The translations under genes were made by a program, and so were the position numbers. 64,000 nt of DNA. It comes from Babylonia areolata. Taxonomy: Eukaryota > Mollusca > Gastropoda > Neogastropoda > Buccinidae. The notes under the pieces were generated by a model. It worked only from the letters and a program-made list of their open reading frames with translations, ran no database searches and had not been told where the DNA came from. This document shows positions 34,501-41,796 of the stretch, in pieces. The first letter of the stretch is position 1. Each line of letters opens with the position of its first letter. The stretch lies in contig NC_134883.1 in NCBI RefSeq assembly GCF_041734735.1, positions 17,366,747 through 17,430,746 of the forward strand. Direction: 5' to 3'.

Positions 34501-36135
34501 ACAGGATGTGTGTGTCTGTGTGCTGGGTACATGTTGGTGTATTATAGGATGTGTGTGTCTGTGTGCAGGGCTAGGTGTTGGTGTATCACCAGATGTGTGT
34601 GTCTGTGTGCAGGGCTATGTGTTGTTGGAGCGTGGCCATGTCCTGCTGTCCAACTGTCCACGTCACCATCGTCTGGCCAGACTGCTGTCCTCCTCCCTGC
34701 AGCTCCTCTCCTTCTGCTGTGACAGAGTGGCCCGGGTAGGTCTGCTGCTTTGGTTATGCGCTGTGGTAATGGTGGTCATGTGGTGGAGTCATGTGATGTG
34801 GTCATGTGGTGTGATTATTTGGTGTTGCCAGGTGCTGTGATCATGTGCTTTAGTCATGTGGTGTGGTTATATGCTGTGGTCATGTGGTGAGGTCATGTGG
34901 TGGGGCCACATGCTGTGATCATGTGGTGGTGGGGCCATGTGCTGTGATAATGTGGTGGGGTCATGTGCTTTGATCATGTGGTGGGGTCATGTGGTGAGGT
35001 CATGTGCTGTGATCATGTGGTGGGGTCATGTGCTGTGATAATATGGTGGGGTCATCTGCTGTGATCATGTGGTGAGGTCATGTGCTGTGATAATGTGGTG
35101 GGGTCATGTGCTGTGGTCACGTGGTGTGATCATGTGGCAAGGTCATGTGGTGGGATCACGTGGTGTGATCATGTGGCAGGTCTTGTGCTGTGATCATATG
35201 CTGTTGTCATGTGGTCTGATCAGGTGGGGTGGGTTTATGTGCTGTTGTCATGTGCTGTTGTCATGTGGTCTGATCAGGTGGGGTGGGTTTATGTGCTGTT
35301 GTCATGTGCTGTTGTCAGGTCATGTGTTGTGATCATGTGTTAGTGTGTGCATTACATAGAACAGCTAGTGAAACTGTATTGGTGTGTGCAGTACATGGAA
35401 CAGCCAGTGATATAGTGTGTGGGTGTGTGTATCACATGGAACAGCCAGTGAAGCAGTGTGTGGGTGTGTGCAGTACATAGAACAGCCAGTGAGACAGAAT
35501 GTGTTGGTGTGTGCAGTACATAGAACAGCCAGTGAGACAGAATGTGTTGGTGTGTGCTGTACATAGAACAGCCAGTAAAGCGGAGTGTGTTGGTGTGTGC
35601 AGTACATGGAATAGCCAGTAAAACAGAATGTGTTGGTGTGTGCAGTACTTGGAACAGCCAGTAAAACAGAATGTGTTGGTGTGTGCTGTACATAGAACAG
35701 CCAGTAAAGCGGAGTGTGTTGGTGTGTGCAGTACATGGAATAGCCAGTAAAACAGAATGTGTTGGTGTGTGCAGTACATGGAACAGCCAGTGAAGCGGAA
35801 AGTGTTGGTGTGTGCAGTACATGGAACAGCCAATGAAGCAGAATGTGTTGGTGTGTGCAGTACATGGAACAGCCAATGAAGCAGAATGTGTTGGTGTGTG
35901 CAGTACATGGAACAGCCAGTTAAACAGAATGCGTTGGTGTGTGCAGTACATGGAACAGCCAGTAAAGCGGATCCTGAGGACCACGGAAGGTCTCCACACC
36001 ATCACCAGCTATGGTCAGCAGCAGATCCACTCTGTGTGTTTCCTGGCGCACTGCTTGGTATCCAGAGTGCAGGGCACCACAACACAGCACTGGCTTCTGC
36101 AGGCCAACCATGAACATTTTGCCCAATATAAGTAA
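14210..36135 (+). CDS. RBR-type (RING1-IBR-RING2) E3 ubiquitin ligase, 14-exon model
   Basis: Exons 14237-14313 (coding part), 14528-15190, 17241-17381, 19180-19857, 20180-20338, 22020-22221, 22508-22726, 23857-24046, 24914-25045, 26110-26321, 28868-28993, 31380-31472, 34613-34735 and 35947-36135 total 3204 bases, exactly 1068 codons with the stop, and every junction phase agrees. The product has an unrecognised N-terminal region with eight cysteines, an acidic Ser/Asp-rich linker, then RING1 (CAGC...TCGHSFCRQC...C....C), IBR (CPNVSC...CGCNKHWCLHC..HWPLTC) and RING2 (CPFC...C..C....FCWVC....H). RBR ligases take ubiquitin from an E2 onto a RING2 cysteine and pass it to substrate. The C-terminal 200 residues are mostly helical and remotely recall an Ariadne domain. 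In RING2 the usual catalytic cysteine is glycine. The subfamily is not assigned. The RBR exons are secure; the first three exons and the 17381/19180 junction are less so. Confidence 0.78.
14237..14313 (+). CDS. RBR gene, candidate first coding exon
   Basis: The acceptor tctcctgtttag ends at 14209. ATG at 14237 has an in-frame TGA upstream within the same exon, which supports it as the start. It encodes MDSMPQE followed by two copies of VNDxTLDT from a 24-bp duplication. Donor GTGTCA at 14314 leaves phase 2, which fits the next exon (AG+G, Arg). It is short, so the call is tentative. Confidence 0.4.
14528..15190 (+). CDS. RBR gene, exon encoding the cysteine-containing N-terminal region
   Basis: The acceptor is at tacagtttttcag (ending 14527) and the donor GTATGA at 15191. 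It encodes about 221 residues: FHQCHSSYSYHLNLIMVLKK, then NCPATNSG, MKCVHNIRV, DRDCWEVDTANGYIDDGG, HCAPACGYYGV, FPCHNSF and a very basic, arginine-rich end (RRSTRTG, QRKKRPDH, QRKRGKTERK). The eight cysteines and several histidines suggest a zinc-binding or disulphide fold, but I do not recognise the family. Third positions are GC-rich up to about 15050, as in the downstream exons, and AT-rich afterwards. It may be a separate gene, but its end phase matches the exon at 17241. Confidence 0.55.
15191..17240. other. intron of the RBR gene
   Basis: It holds (CA)n at 15845-15882 and G-rich tracts near 16985-17000. The stretch 16030-16480 has the texture of an old interspersed repeat (gccaactagcccccaaggct, agtccttcacaaaagactaa) but I cannot name it. 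Confidence 0.5.
17241..17381 (+). CDS. RBR gene, exon before the 51-bp array
   Basis: The acceptor is ttaattcttctttgcag (ending 17240), a strong site. Joined in phase 2 it reads RLLSLQLLHETNRHQFSGLS then QRKSGVVHDRYFAHSCWISE and AILQLCHR. It ends CCACAG|GTATAG, and the same junction sequence is the unit border of the minisatellite that follows. Confidence 0.5.
17382..18720. repeat. 51-bp minisatellite starting at the splice donor, about 26 units
   Basis: Units begin GTATAGACTGTACACTTTGT and end CTGGCTATCCACAG. Variants have a TTATACCACAG or CTGCCTATACCACAG end, or lack part of the middle. The first unit starts at the donor of the exon ending 17381, and the unit end resembles the exon end (GTGCCACAG). 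Most units are 51 bp, a multiple of three, and several read as an open 17-residue repeat (YRLYTLCTVNLSLAIHR) in the frame of the upstream exon. Confidence 0.95.
18721..19157. repeat. (CA)n and (CT)n microsatellites in the intron before exon 19180
   Basis: CA-rich tracts occupy 18781-18895, CT 18908-18948 and CA again 18949-18986. A short non-repetitive segment follows, ending in a TG run and the AG sites at 19157 and 19179. Confidence 0.9.
19180..19857 (+). CDS. RBR gene, acidic linker exon
   Basis: The frame is open from 19145. The start at 19180 is chosen because it alone gives the phase needed by the exon ending 17381; an AG at 19157 is an alternative in a different phase. It encodes EEGEDEGEEEGESDHCPLPP, LWDLALATQHRRQQRGRHR, a Ser/Asp/Glu-rich patch (TVSGSDSDDSSRPSGEEGD) and a more ordered part (WLKGFEEAVVQFEDSFSCCA, LNPSYLQGRFEGAVRFAHCL). 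Donor GTGAGG is at 19858. Confidence 0.8.
20180..20338 (+). CDS. RBR gene exon
   Basis: The acceptor cacattttttcccctgcag is strong. It encodes LRVVREGEDREMEGVNQDLK, RWMTARDHKPRMLSVEQLLD and TVCCFVRQWAVSR, a probably helical segment. The phase is 2 at both ends. Donor GTGGGT is at 20339. Confidence 0.8.
20339..21000. repeat. intron with (TGTAT)-type low-complexity DNA
   Basis: A degenerate TGTATTGTGTTGTATTG repeat runs from 20355 to about 20560. Nothing else is recognised. Confidence 0.7.
21000..22019. repeat. 35-bp minisatellite ending at a splice acceptor, about 29 units
   Basis: Units read GACACTAGTGGTGACATGCC then ATTGACCATAGTGTG, with some units shortened to TGCCCTGACC. The last unit is changed to gacactacag, whose AG is the acceptor of the exon at 22020. 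There is no pyrimidine tract in front of that AG. Confidence 0.95.
22020..22221 (+). CDS. RBR gene exon with a 13-residue internal duplication
   Basis: It encodes QSSSVGGPTETVSQRGHGPV and then two 13-residue copies, GMYLPYERYTGQA and GVYLPHERYTGQV, followed by EVCSVDQAYQRLQSTEQQQL. The 39-bp duplication is nearly exact in DNA. Starts in phase 2, ends in phase 0 at GTCAGA (22222). Confidence 0.75.
22508..22726 (+). CDS. RBR gene exon: RING1
   Basis: The acceptor ttttgtgttacag ends at 22507. It encodes TRGIEDLDLACSLTWCSVEC, then AGCFTHF, FVTMTTCGHSFCRQCWQRHL and TTLRCM. These give six RING1 ligands (C, C, C, H, C, C) and the seventh (LRC); the eighth is in the next exon (YKC). Donor GTGAGT is at 22727, in phase 0. 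Confidence 0.9.
22727..23386. repeat. 36-bp minisatellite starting at the splice donor, about 18 units
   Basis: Units read GTGAGTGATGCCTTGTAGAG then ACAGGACCACTGTATG. The first GTGAGT is the donor of the RING1 exon, so each unit offers a strong donor-like ATG|GTGAGT. The unit end (ACTGTATG) resembles the exon end (GCTGCATG). The long minus-strand frames over this stretch are translations of the repeat, not genes. Confidence 0.95.
23857..24046 (+). CDS. RBR gene exon: RING1 end and IBR start
   Basis: The acceptor cgaatttttctccacag is strong. It encodes EYKCETAVDSTTVMSLVPPW, VYSRWQQRVWSQTVERSGEW and RSCPNVSCGLLARRPPTPHT. The first cysteine completes RING1, and CPNVSC is the first IBR pair. The donor GTAAAC (24047) leaves phase 1. 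Confidence 0.85.
24610..24912. repeat. (GT)n-rich stretch leading into the IBR exon
   Basis: TGTG tracts with interruptions; the last one directly precedes the acceptor tacag. Confidence 0.9.
24914..25045 (+). CDS. RBR gene exon: IBR core
   Basis: The acceptor AG (24913) follows a TG run (24886-24909) rather than a pyrimidine tract. It encodes TEEPRGVPVACGCNKHWCLH then CGCDAHWPLTC, the canonical IBR CxC...C..C....H.P.C pattern, and AQLRTYTNMLRQN. Phase 1 at both ends. Donor GTGTGT is at 25046. Confidence 0.88.
26110..26321 (+). CDS. RBR gene exon: RING2
   Basis: The acceptor gttttgtctggtctgcag ends at 26109. It encodes DEEGVKTTYVEISSVQVKRC, PFCRYPMEKNGGGSCMTCVM and CQNQFCWVCLANWAEHVTGT then YQGCHAKPEE. 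Zinc ligands C-C, C-C, C-C, H and C are all in place. Relative to other RBR proteins (EK.GGCNHM.C) the catalytic cysteine position is glycine and the catalytic histidine position is cysteine (GGGSCMTC). Ends in phase 0 at GTACTT. Confidence 0.9.
26945..27330 (+). mobile_element. tRNA-derived SINE, form with the 'AAGGCCTGACTA' tail
   Basis: The head has atggttaagacattc (A-box region) and gggttcaaatcccac (B-box, 27007-27021). The middle reads gagatgataaacctaggtcc and aaaattctgtagaagaaatc. The tail reads caaggcctgactagcgcatt, gctagtcaggcatctgccta and tgtccaaacgcaatg, and stops where the minisatellite starts. Confidence 0.75.
27331..28867. repeat. 38-bp minisatellite of splice acceptors, about 45 units
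   Basis: Units read TTCCCTGTGCTATGTTTCAG then ACAGTGTGATCAGTGATG, with a frequent 29-bp form lacking TGATCAGTG. Each carries TTTCAG|ACAGTG, the exact border of the exon that starts at 28868 (TTTCAG|ACAGTGGAG). Confidence 0.96.
28868..28993 (+). CDS. RBR gene exon, C-terminal extension part 1
   Basis: It encodes TVELENSRVYPLPIQCYQTA, VSFRYLWKQLDRDRHRTITT and CW. It is probably helical and follows RING2 directly. Both ends are in phase 0; donor GTATGC is at 28994. Confidence 0.8.
28994..29880. repeat. 41-bp minisatellite after a splice donor, about 21 units
   Basis: Units read CTGTTGACCTGGTTATGTCC then TGAGTTATCATGGGGACCAGG. It begins within about 25 bp of the donor. Two further units lie beyond the insertion at 29881-30346, up to about 30450. 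Confidence 0.95.
29881..30346. mobile_element. candidate non-autonomous DNA element inserted in the minisatellite
   Basis: A 466-bp block interrupts the 41-bp array. Its ends are inverted copies (GATCAGGTT at 29881 and AACCTGATC at 30338-30346), and related pieces occur on both sides (gacctattg near both ends in inverted and direct forms). It has no coding capacity and contains (CT)n at 30003-30027 and the palindrome CGATCGCGATCG. No superfamily can be named and the target duplication is not clear. Confidence 0.5.
30688..31379. repeat. 34-bp minisatellite of splice acceptors, about 20 units
   Basis: Units read GCTGTGTTCAGTGTACATAC then ATGACATGTTGCAG. Each ends in GCAG followed by GCTGTGT, the same border as the exon at 31380 (TTACAG|GCTGTGTGG). 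Confidence 0.96.
31380..31472 (+). CDS. RBR gene exon, C-terminal extension part 2
   Basis: It encodes AVWRCMGRKRGAALHDDPPS and CVEEAVSFLKK. Phase 0 at both ends. Donor GTCAGT is at 31473, followed closely by (GT)n (31496-31534). Confidence 0.75.
31540..34350 (+). mobile_element. degraded LINE (endonuclease and reverse transcriptase) in an RBR intron
   Basis: Frames encode SHSWIILGDFNAHHALWLEK and TPLGSDHLPVEMV (endonuclease, 31560-31880), then a linker with KLWREIKQING, a reverse transcriptase with WKKATIVPIHKQGKPKSNPS and VSLTPHLGKVFERIL (32600-32890), FQAGFRRGRGVTDM, INIGVPQGSVISPTLFS (33200-33245), the catalytic LVAYADDIALW (33292-33324) and a C-terminal piece at 34100-34340. Stops and frame breaks are frequent. 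The element is interrupted at 33480-34065 by GT-rich DNA and a SINE tail. It probably belongs to a Jockey/I-like group. It is in the same orientation as the host gene. Confidence 0.82.
33930..34065 (+). mobile_element. SINE tail fragment nested in the LINE
   Basis: The sequence caaggcctgactaagcgcgt, tacgctgctggtcaggcatc, gcagatgtggtgtagcgtat and the end ctactgaaactgaaactgaa is the same tail module as at 27220-27330. Confidence 0.75.
34360..34612. repeat. 44-bp minisatellite of splice acceptors, about 6 units
   Basis: Units read GGCTAGGTGTTGGTGTATCA then CAGGATGTGTGTGTCTGTGT and GCAG. The unit start GGCTAGGTGTTG mirrors the exon start GGCTATGTGTTG at 34613. Confidence 0.93.
34613..34735 (+). 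CDS. RBR gene exon, C-terminal extension part 3
   Basis: It encodes GYVLLERGHVLLSNCPRHHR, LARLLSSSLQLLSFCCDRVA and R, an amphipathic helical stretch reminiscent of the third helix region of Ariadne domains (remote similarity only). Phase 0 at both ends; donor GTAGGT at 34736. Confidence 0.75.
34736..35335. repeat. degenerate 20-22 bp repeat (GTCATGTGGTGTGATCATGTG type)
   Basis: Imperfect units built on GGTCATGTG and GATCATGTG begin about 35 bp after the donor and run to the next array. Confidence 0.9.
35336..35946. repeat. 43-bp minisatellite containing the 5' end of the last exon, about 14 units
   Basis: Units read TACATGGAACAGCCAGTGAA then GCAGAATGTGTTGGTGTGTG and CAG. The first 25 or so bases are a copy of the start of the terminal exon, and the rest is its acceptor region. 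Confidence 0.96.
35947..36135 (+). CDS. RBR gene terminal exon
   Basis: It encodes YMEQPVKRILRTTEGLHTIT, SYGQQQIHSVCFLAHCLVSR, VQGTTTQHWLLQANHEHFAQ and YK, then TAA at 36133-36135. The acceptor tgttggtgtgtgcag is the last of a series of nearly identical acceptors. Confidence 0.78.
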   Translation, partial: YMEQPVKRILRTTEGLHTITSYGQQQIHSVCFLAHCLVSRVQGTTTQHWLLQANHEHFAQYK

Positions 36136-39100
36136 ACAGTGAAATGCTTATGTGTGTGCTGTGCCAGATAAAATTCTAGCCACCCCTTCTGGACTGTATT
36201 TTCTGGCGGCCATGTTGACACATTCAACAGTTTTTGGCTTTTCAAAACACACACAAAAAAAGCGCATCAAAATCAAACCAAAACATGCTGAGAAATTGCT
36301 TGGAACATTCACCAAGGCAGTCGCCATTTGCAAGGGAGGTAAGCATGTGCAAATGACTGTCTGGAGATCTGATTATCCAGTTACCCCTAAACCATGGATA
36401 TATCTGCGATCGTAAGTGAGAGGCTTAAAGTCAAGATGATAATTTTTGTGCAACAAAAAATATATTTCCACCTCCACAGAATGGCATCCATAAAGAAAAT
36501 AAACAAAATACAGCTAGAAATAGCATGCCTAATGTCAGATTATACCTGTAGTAGAAATTAAAACAGGCTATAAGTTTATAAAAAGAAATCACAATTTGTG
36601 TAGACATGTAAGTGAATCACTTTCCCAACAATGATGAACGTGGGTATAGTCAGTATAAAAAGCCAATCACATTCTCAGAAACTGAGAATTTTGACTTTTT
36701 GACAGCTAAGACCTTTCCCAAGTTAGAGGGTGAAGTTCTTTGATGACATTGACTCCCTCCAAGTTGTGATTAAAAGTGTCTGCTGCACAGCCCACTTACT
36801 TCCTCTTCAAACAGTTTAACCATCTGATTCAGCAACAAAAAGCGTTAAAAACAATAAGCATGTTTTTCACGTCCAGTGCACATTCAACCCTGTGTTTCAT
36901 GAAAAACGTGGAACATTGGCAGTTGTCTATTTCCAGCAGCATGCATTGAAATGATAATTCACTGATGTCCAACTGCCACGCCAACTTCCACACCCTCTGG
37001 CTGGCATTCGATGTATTGTCCTACATCACTTTTCTCCCTCTCCTCCACCCTCTTCCAACAATCGCTGCACGTATTCTGTCAATCATAGCCACTTGCTCAG
37101 ACACGCTGTCTGATTAGATAGACAGACTGAATTACCATCAAATGGGTGGTAAGTTTCATCACTGTCGTCGTCATTCACCTTCATGTTCAAACCAATCATC
37201 AGACAAGAGATCCTTCTCCATCGTTATAGCTGTCCATGTCATAAGCACAACTTGCACAGTTGTGTAAATCCACTGACTGGGGCCATTTCCTTTTCTGGAC
37301 AAAGTTTTCAACACCTGTTTTTTTTTTTGCATATGATGCAACCCCCTTTCCAGGTGCATTCCACATGGTCCAGTTTTTTTAAAGCATTATTGAGTAGAAA
37401 GGGGTCTTCTACCTCGCATATGCTCAGTCAAATAGTATTTTTATAATCCAGACACGCCAAACTAACCGTTCAGAGTCTGTTTATTTGCATTGAACCAAAC
37501 TCCAATGAAGGAAAAATCAGAACATGTGCAGAATATCAGTGGACGTCTTTGGCACGATGGCAACACTTTTTGCAGGACAAGCTGACATCTTATAAGCACT
37601 CAACTGGTTAACCATAACTAGCAATGCCTTGTTCTCTGTGATGATTACTTGGAAGTGGTTGGAGGACAACAGACTTTTATTGTTTTGGATTTATGTCATC
37701 TGTGATATATTGATGGATTTTGTGATATACCTGGCACTTTTTGGCACCTGCAGTTTTATCATTCGGATGGGAGTTTTTCCCTTCTCATGAATGTGTTCTT
37801 CCTTTGAAAACCTGTGATAACTATTCTGTACTTCAGCAATAAAATGCAGAGAACTTTGGACTTGATGTCTTTCTTGATTAAAATGCTGCTGTTATTAGTA
37901 TTGTGTATGTTCCTAGATAGACAGGCATTCTCAGAGCCAGTCAGTGACAGAAACATTTCCCTGAAGATGCAGTCCAGTCAGTTCAAACAGTTTAGATATG
38001 TTTTACAAACATAAGAAATGCATGTTACCCACATCATTGTTTCCGGCATGCTTAACTCATTGACCCCTTTTCCCGAGCAATACTCTGGCGTAACAATTGG
38101 TCCAGTTAAAACATTTCTTACTTTTCAACATATTCATAAACCCCAAGCAAAGGGAACTAACTTCTACAGTATTTCCAGATGTATCCACACATAATTTGGA
38201 GGAAAAACTGTATTTTCTGCATCAACTTGGCGTGGAAGCCTGCTAAGGCTATATAAACTCCCCAGGTTTGAATGGATTAAAACTGTAAATGTGATAACTT
38301 ATAAGCACTTGTTCTGTTTCTGGACACACAGAAGGTATTTCATGACTCAGAATAATAATTAAAAAATTGAACTCACTTGTATATTTAAATGGTTTCACAC
38401 CATCTTCCTCAGTACAAAAGGTACAGGGAAGTTTTGGGTTGGTTAGGTTGTGAGTGAACTGAATTCACAGCTGCATCAATGTCACACACAAAAAAGAGGG
38501 AAAAATGATTGACAATCATCTTCTACTTTATGTTCACCATGTTTTAATGGAATTCAAGAAACTATAAAAATGTATGATAACAAGACTTGGTGCCCAAATT
38601 CTAAGTTCAAAAGGCCACAAGGTTCACAATGCCAATACTTTGAATAAAAAAGTCTCTTTAAAAAAAAAAGTTATTTAAGGTCTACTGATAAAACTTAAAG
38701 ATTATATGCAAATCAACATATTATGATGCTCTCACTATTTATCTCCATCCTCTTCCTCATCTGCTCTGTCTTTTTTTTTATCATTATCATCATTTTGTTG
38801 TTGTTTGGGTTTTTTTCTTTTCTGTCATTATCATCAATATCATCCTCTTTGATTGTCATCTTATTTCCTTTTTACCTATACTTATCTCAGAGCCTAAGAG
38901 TAGAAGATGACAGTTTGCTGCCACAAACAAACACACTGACATCAAACTATAACAAGAAAGATTGATTATTTATTGGATCACTTCAAGACAAGTAATCAAA
39001 CTGACAAGGAATCAAAACTGTCATTTAAAAAACAAATAAGTTACTGTCATGAAGCATAACCAAGTAAGAAACAAACAGAAAACTAAAACACATGAATAAA

Positions 39101-39806
39101 TACATAAATAAATAATCGAGTAAATAAAATTTCTGAGGCAAAGTTGGCACAAAATTATTGTTTGACTTGATTGATATACAGCCAGGTTACTGCTGACCTG
39201 CAGAGGTTCAGGTCTGAGAAATAAATGATTCAAAAAGTTATGTTGCTTATTATACAGAAAATGACAGACTTTTTAATAACATGTTCATTAAGTTGACAAG
39301 AAACGATCATTTTATAGTCACATAAAATAAGATAAAAAAAACCTACTGATTGGGGGGAATAAAAGTTAAACAGAAAATAAGAGAACAGAAATATAGACAG
39401 ACGGAGACAGATTTAGATAGAGAACAAAAGGACTTTCTGAGACTATGTAACAGATAATTCACTTCTTCTTTCAAGGAAAATGGTCTCTCATATGCAATGA
39501 ATGATTATTTATTCACAAACAAGTGGGACTGTTAGATTTGACAAAGAAAAGTGACCATATGGTAGCATTGTGGTAGGGTAGATCAAGAAAAAAATTGTCT
39601 TGTGCAGTCATACATATGATGAATATCACAAATCCTGCTGTATACATATAGACCTATGGTTGGTTGGCCAGTCAAGACATGTCCAAACCAACGGCTGTGC
39701 TGGAAAGTTGTTAAAGTTGCATGCTGATATGACAGACTCTTAATACAGCACATATCAAAGATGACAGCTCGTTTGTCATGCAGGGTTCCATGAGGTGATC
39801 TGTGCC
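36136..39806. other. intergenic / 3' UTR region between convergent genes
   Basis: No convincing exon is seen. Possible polyadenylation signals for the RBR gene are AATAAA at 36500 and 37839 (+ strand). For the convergent minus-strand gene, TTTATT motifs near 38968 and 39508 read as AATAAA on the minus strand. A weak TTAA-flanked candidate element lies at 38052-38280. Confidence 0.5.
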
Positions 39807-39848
39807 TCATAGTGGGCACTCGTCTTTTGGTCCTTTCTTGAACTTGAA
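39807..39848 (-). CDS. secreted-protein gene, terminal coding exon
   Basis: After the acceptor gctgtatttcag the frame reads FKFKKGPKDECPL and TGA. It is short, but it follows the preceding exon in phase 0 with a good acceptor. Confidence 0.5.
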   Translation of the reverse strand, partial: FKFKKGPKDECPL

Positions 39849-41458
39849 CTGAAATACAGCAAAGTTATGTTAAGCCTGTGCATCTGTTTGTCTGTCTTTC
39901 TCTCTTTCACACTCTTGATTTCAGTCTCAATCATATTTGTCTGTCGGTCTGTCTATCTATCTCACACACATGCCTGCACACACGCGGACACATATTCACA
40001 CTCAGGCACATACATATATGCACACACTCATTCACATACTCATTTACTTACTCAAACACACACACATAGATAGTTCTCTCCCCCCCACCCCCCTCCAAAA
40101 AAAACAACAACAACAAAATGCAAATATACTCACAAACACGCGCACATTTTCTCTCTCTCTTGCTCTCTCTGTTTTTAAATGTAGAGAGAACCAAAAAGGA
40201 AGATAGTGCTATATTGAATTATAGTACATGATGGCTGTAATAAAGATAGGATCCGGGGCATGTGAGAGCGAGAGGAGGAGGGAGCTTCCTGGGAAGGAAG
40301 AATAACGAAGATGAAGAAGAAAGAAATTGGGGAGTACACAGACACACAGACAGACAGACATATACAGAAAACACAGAGAGAGAAAGGAAACAACTTACGT
40401 ATTGCACCCAACCATTAAAGGCTATGGATGAATTCTTGGGACTGCCGCCCAGGTACATTGGACATCGAGTCTGTGCCAGGACAGCTGCACACAATTCCTG
40501 CTCACTCAGTGTCAGTTCTTTTTTCAAACTGACATAAGCCTGCATGCAGACAGCAAGTGTGTGTGCTCATGCGTACCCGTGGCTGTGCACACTGACACAC
40601 ACACGGCACACACACACACGCACACACAAGCACCTCAGTAATTTTGATAACGCGCATCTGTACACAAAAAAAAGAAAAGAAAAAAAAGAAACACTCCCAT
40701 CCCGCTAAAGTAAGTCAGCTGGGGAAGAGGTTGCACCCACAGTATATTCATCAACATCACGTGCGCGAACAACATCCGGAATCACTTCGTAACAGACGAA
40801 CTCCCCCTCCCCCGCCCCTCCTCCCTCCCCCCACCCCCCAGTTCCCCCCACTCCCCTAAAAAATACATCTAAAAAGGAGGAAAGAATGTGCAGGAGTCTA
40901 CTGCACTACATGCACTCCACACACGCGCACGCGCGCGCCCGCACACACACACACACACACACGCGCACATTATATGATCAACACCAACAGTAGGACTAAT
41001 TATCTGCCAGTGGCAAAATCAGTGACAAAACCACACAAAAACTTGTGCTTAAACGATGAAGACAACTCGTGGTTTGCGAAACAAAGCGGTCCTAGTAGTG
41101 GTTGTTGTTAAAAGTATTATTTATTGACATGGTAGAATAGTCACATTATGATAAATGTCAAAATCAGTAGATTACTTTTTCTTCTTTTCAGTTTCAATCT
41201 CATGGGTTTTGTTTTTTTTTTGGTTTTGTTGTTGTTTTGTTTTTGTTTTTTTTCTCTCCCCCATCCCCCACATAATGTGCTTGTGCGTGTGCATGTGTTG
41301 GCAACGGACAGCCTTTGTTTTGTTTGACTGTTTAGTTTGGTTCAACTTACAGCCGTAGAAAAGCTCGGCCTGAGGACTCTCTCTCTCTCACACACACACG
41401 CTCTCTCGCCCGCCAGTCTGGCACCCCCATCACACATGCCTGCATGAACGCACGCACG

Positions 41459-41543
<85 letters not shown>

Positions 41544-41751
41544 ACGAATGCAAAAACACGCGATCGTAGGGAGAGCAAAAGGGATTGGGAAACAAGGGTA
41601 TAGAGCAGACACAGACAGCTAGACAGAGGCAAGTGTATGTACAGACCAAGAAGTAGGCAGGGGATGTAGAAGAGAGAGAGAGAAAGAATACAGAAACAGA
41701 GAGGGGAGGGGGAAGAAAGAGAGAGACAGAGAGAGAGCGGTGGGAAGAAAG

Positions 41752-41796
<45 letters not shown>

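Noticed and set aside
17382-35946. Direct repeat arrays as possible CRISPR
   Set aside because: Units are head-to-tail with no unique spacers, the DNA is eukaryotic, and no cas genes are present.
35352-36005. Minus-strand frames of up to 217 codons with CTAHTNTFCFTGCSMY-type repeats
   Set aside because: Translation of the 43-bp array antisense to the RBR gene; frame cycling explains three parallel frames.
36152-36415. 87-codon frame after the RBR stop
   Set aside because: No family resemblance and it lies in the likely 3' UTR.
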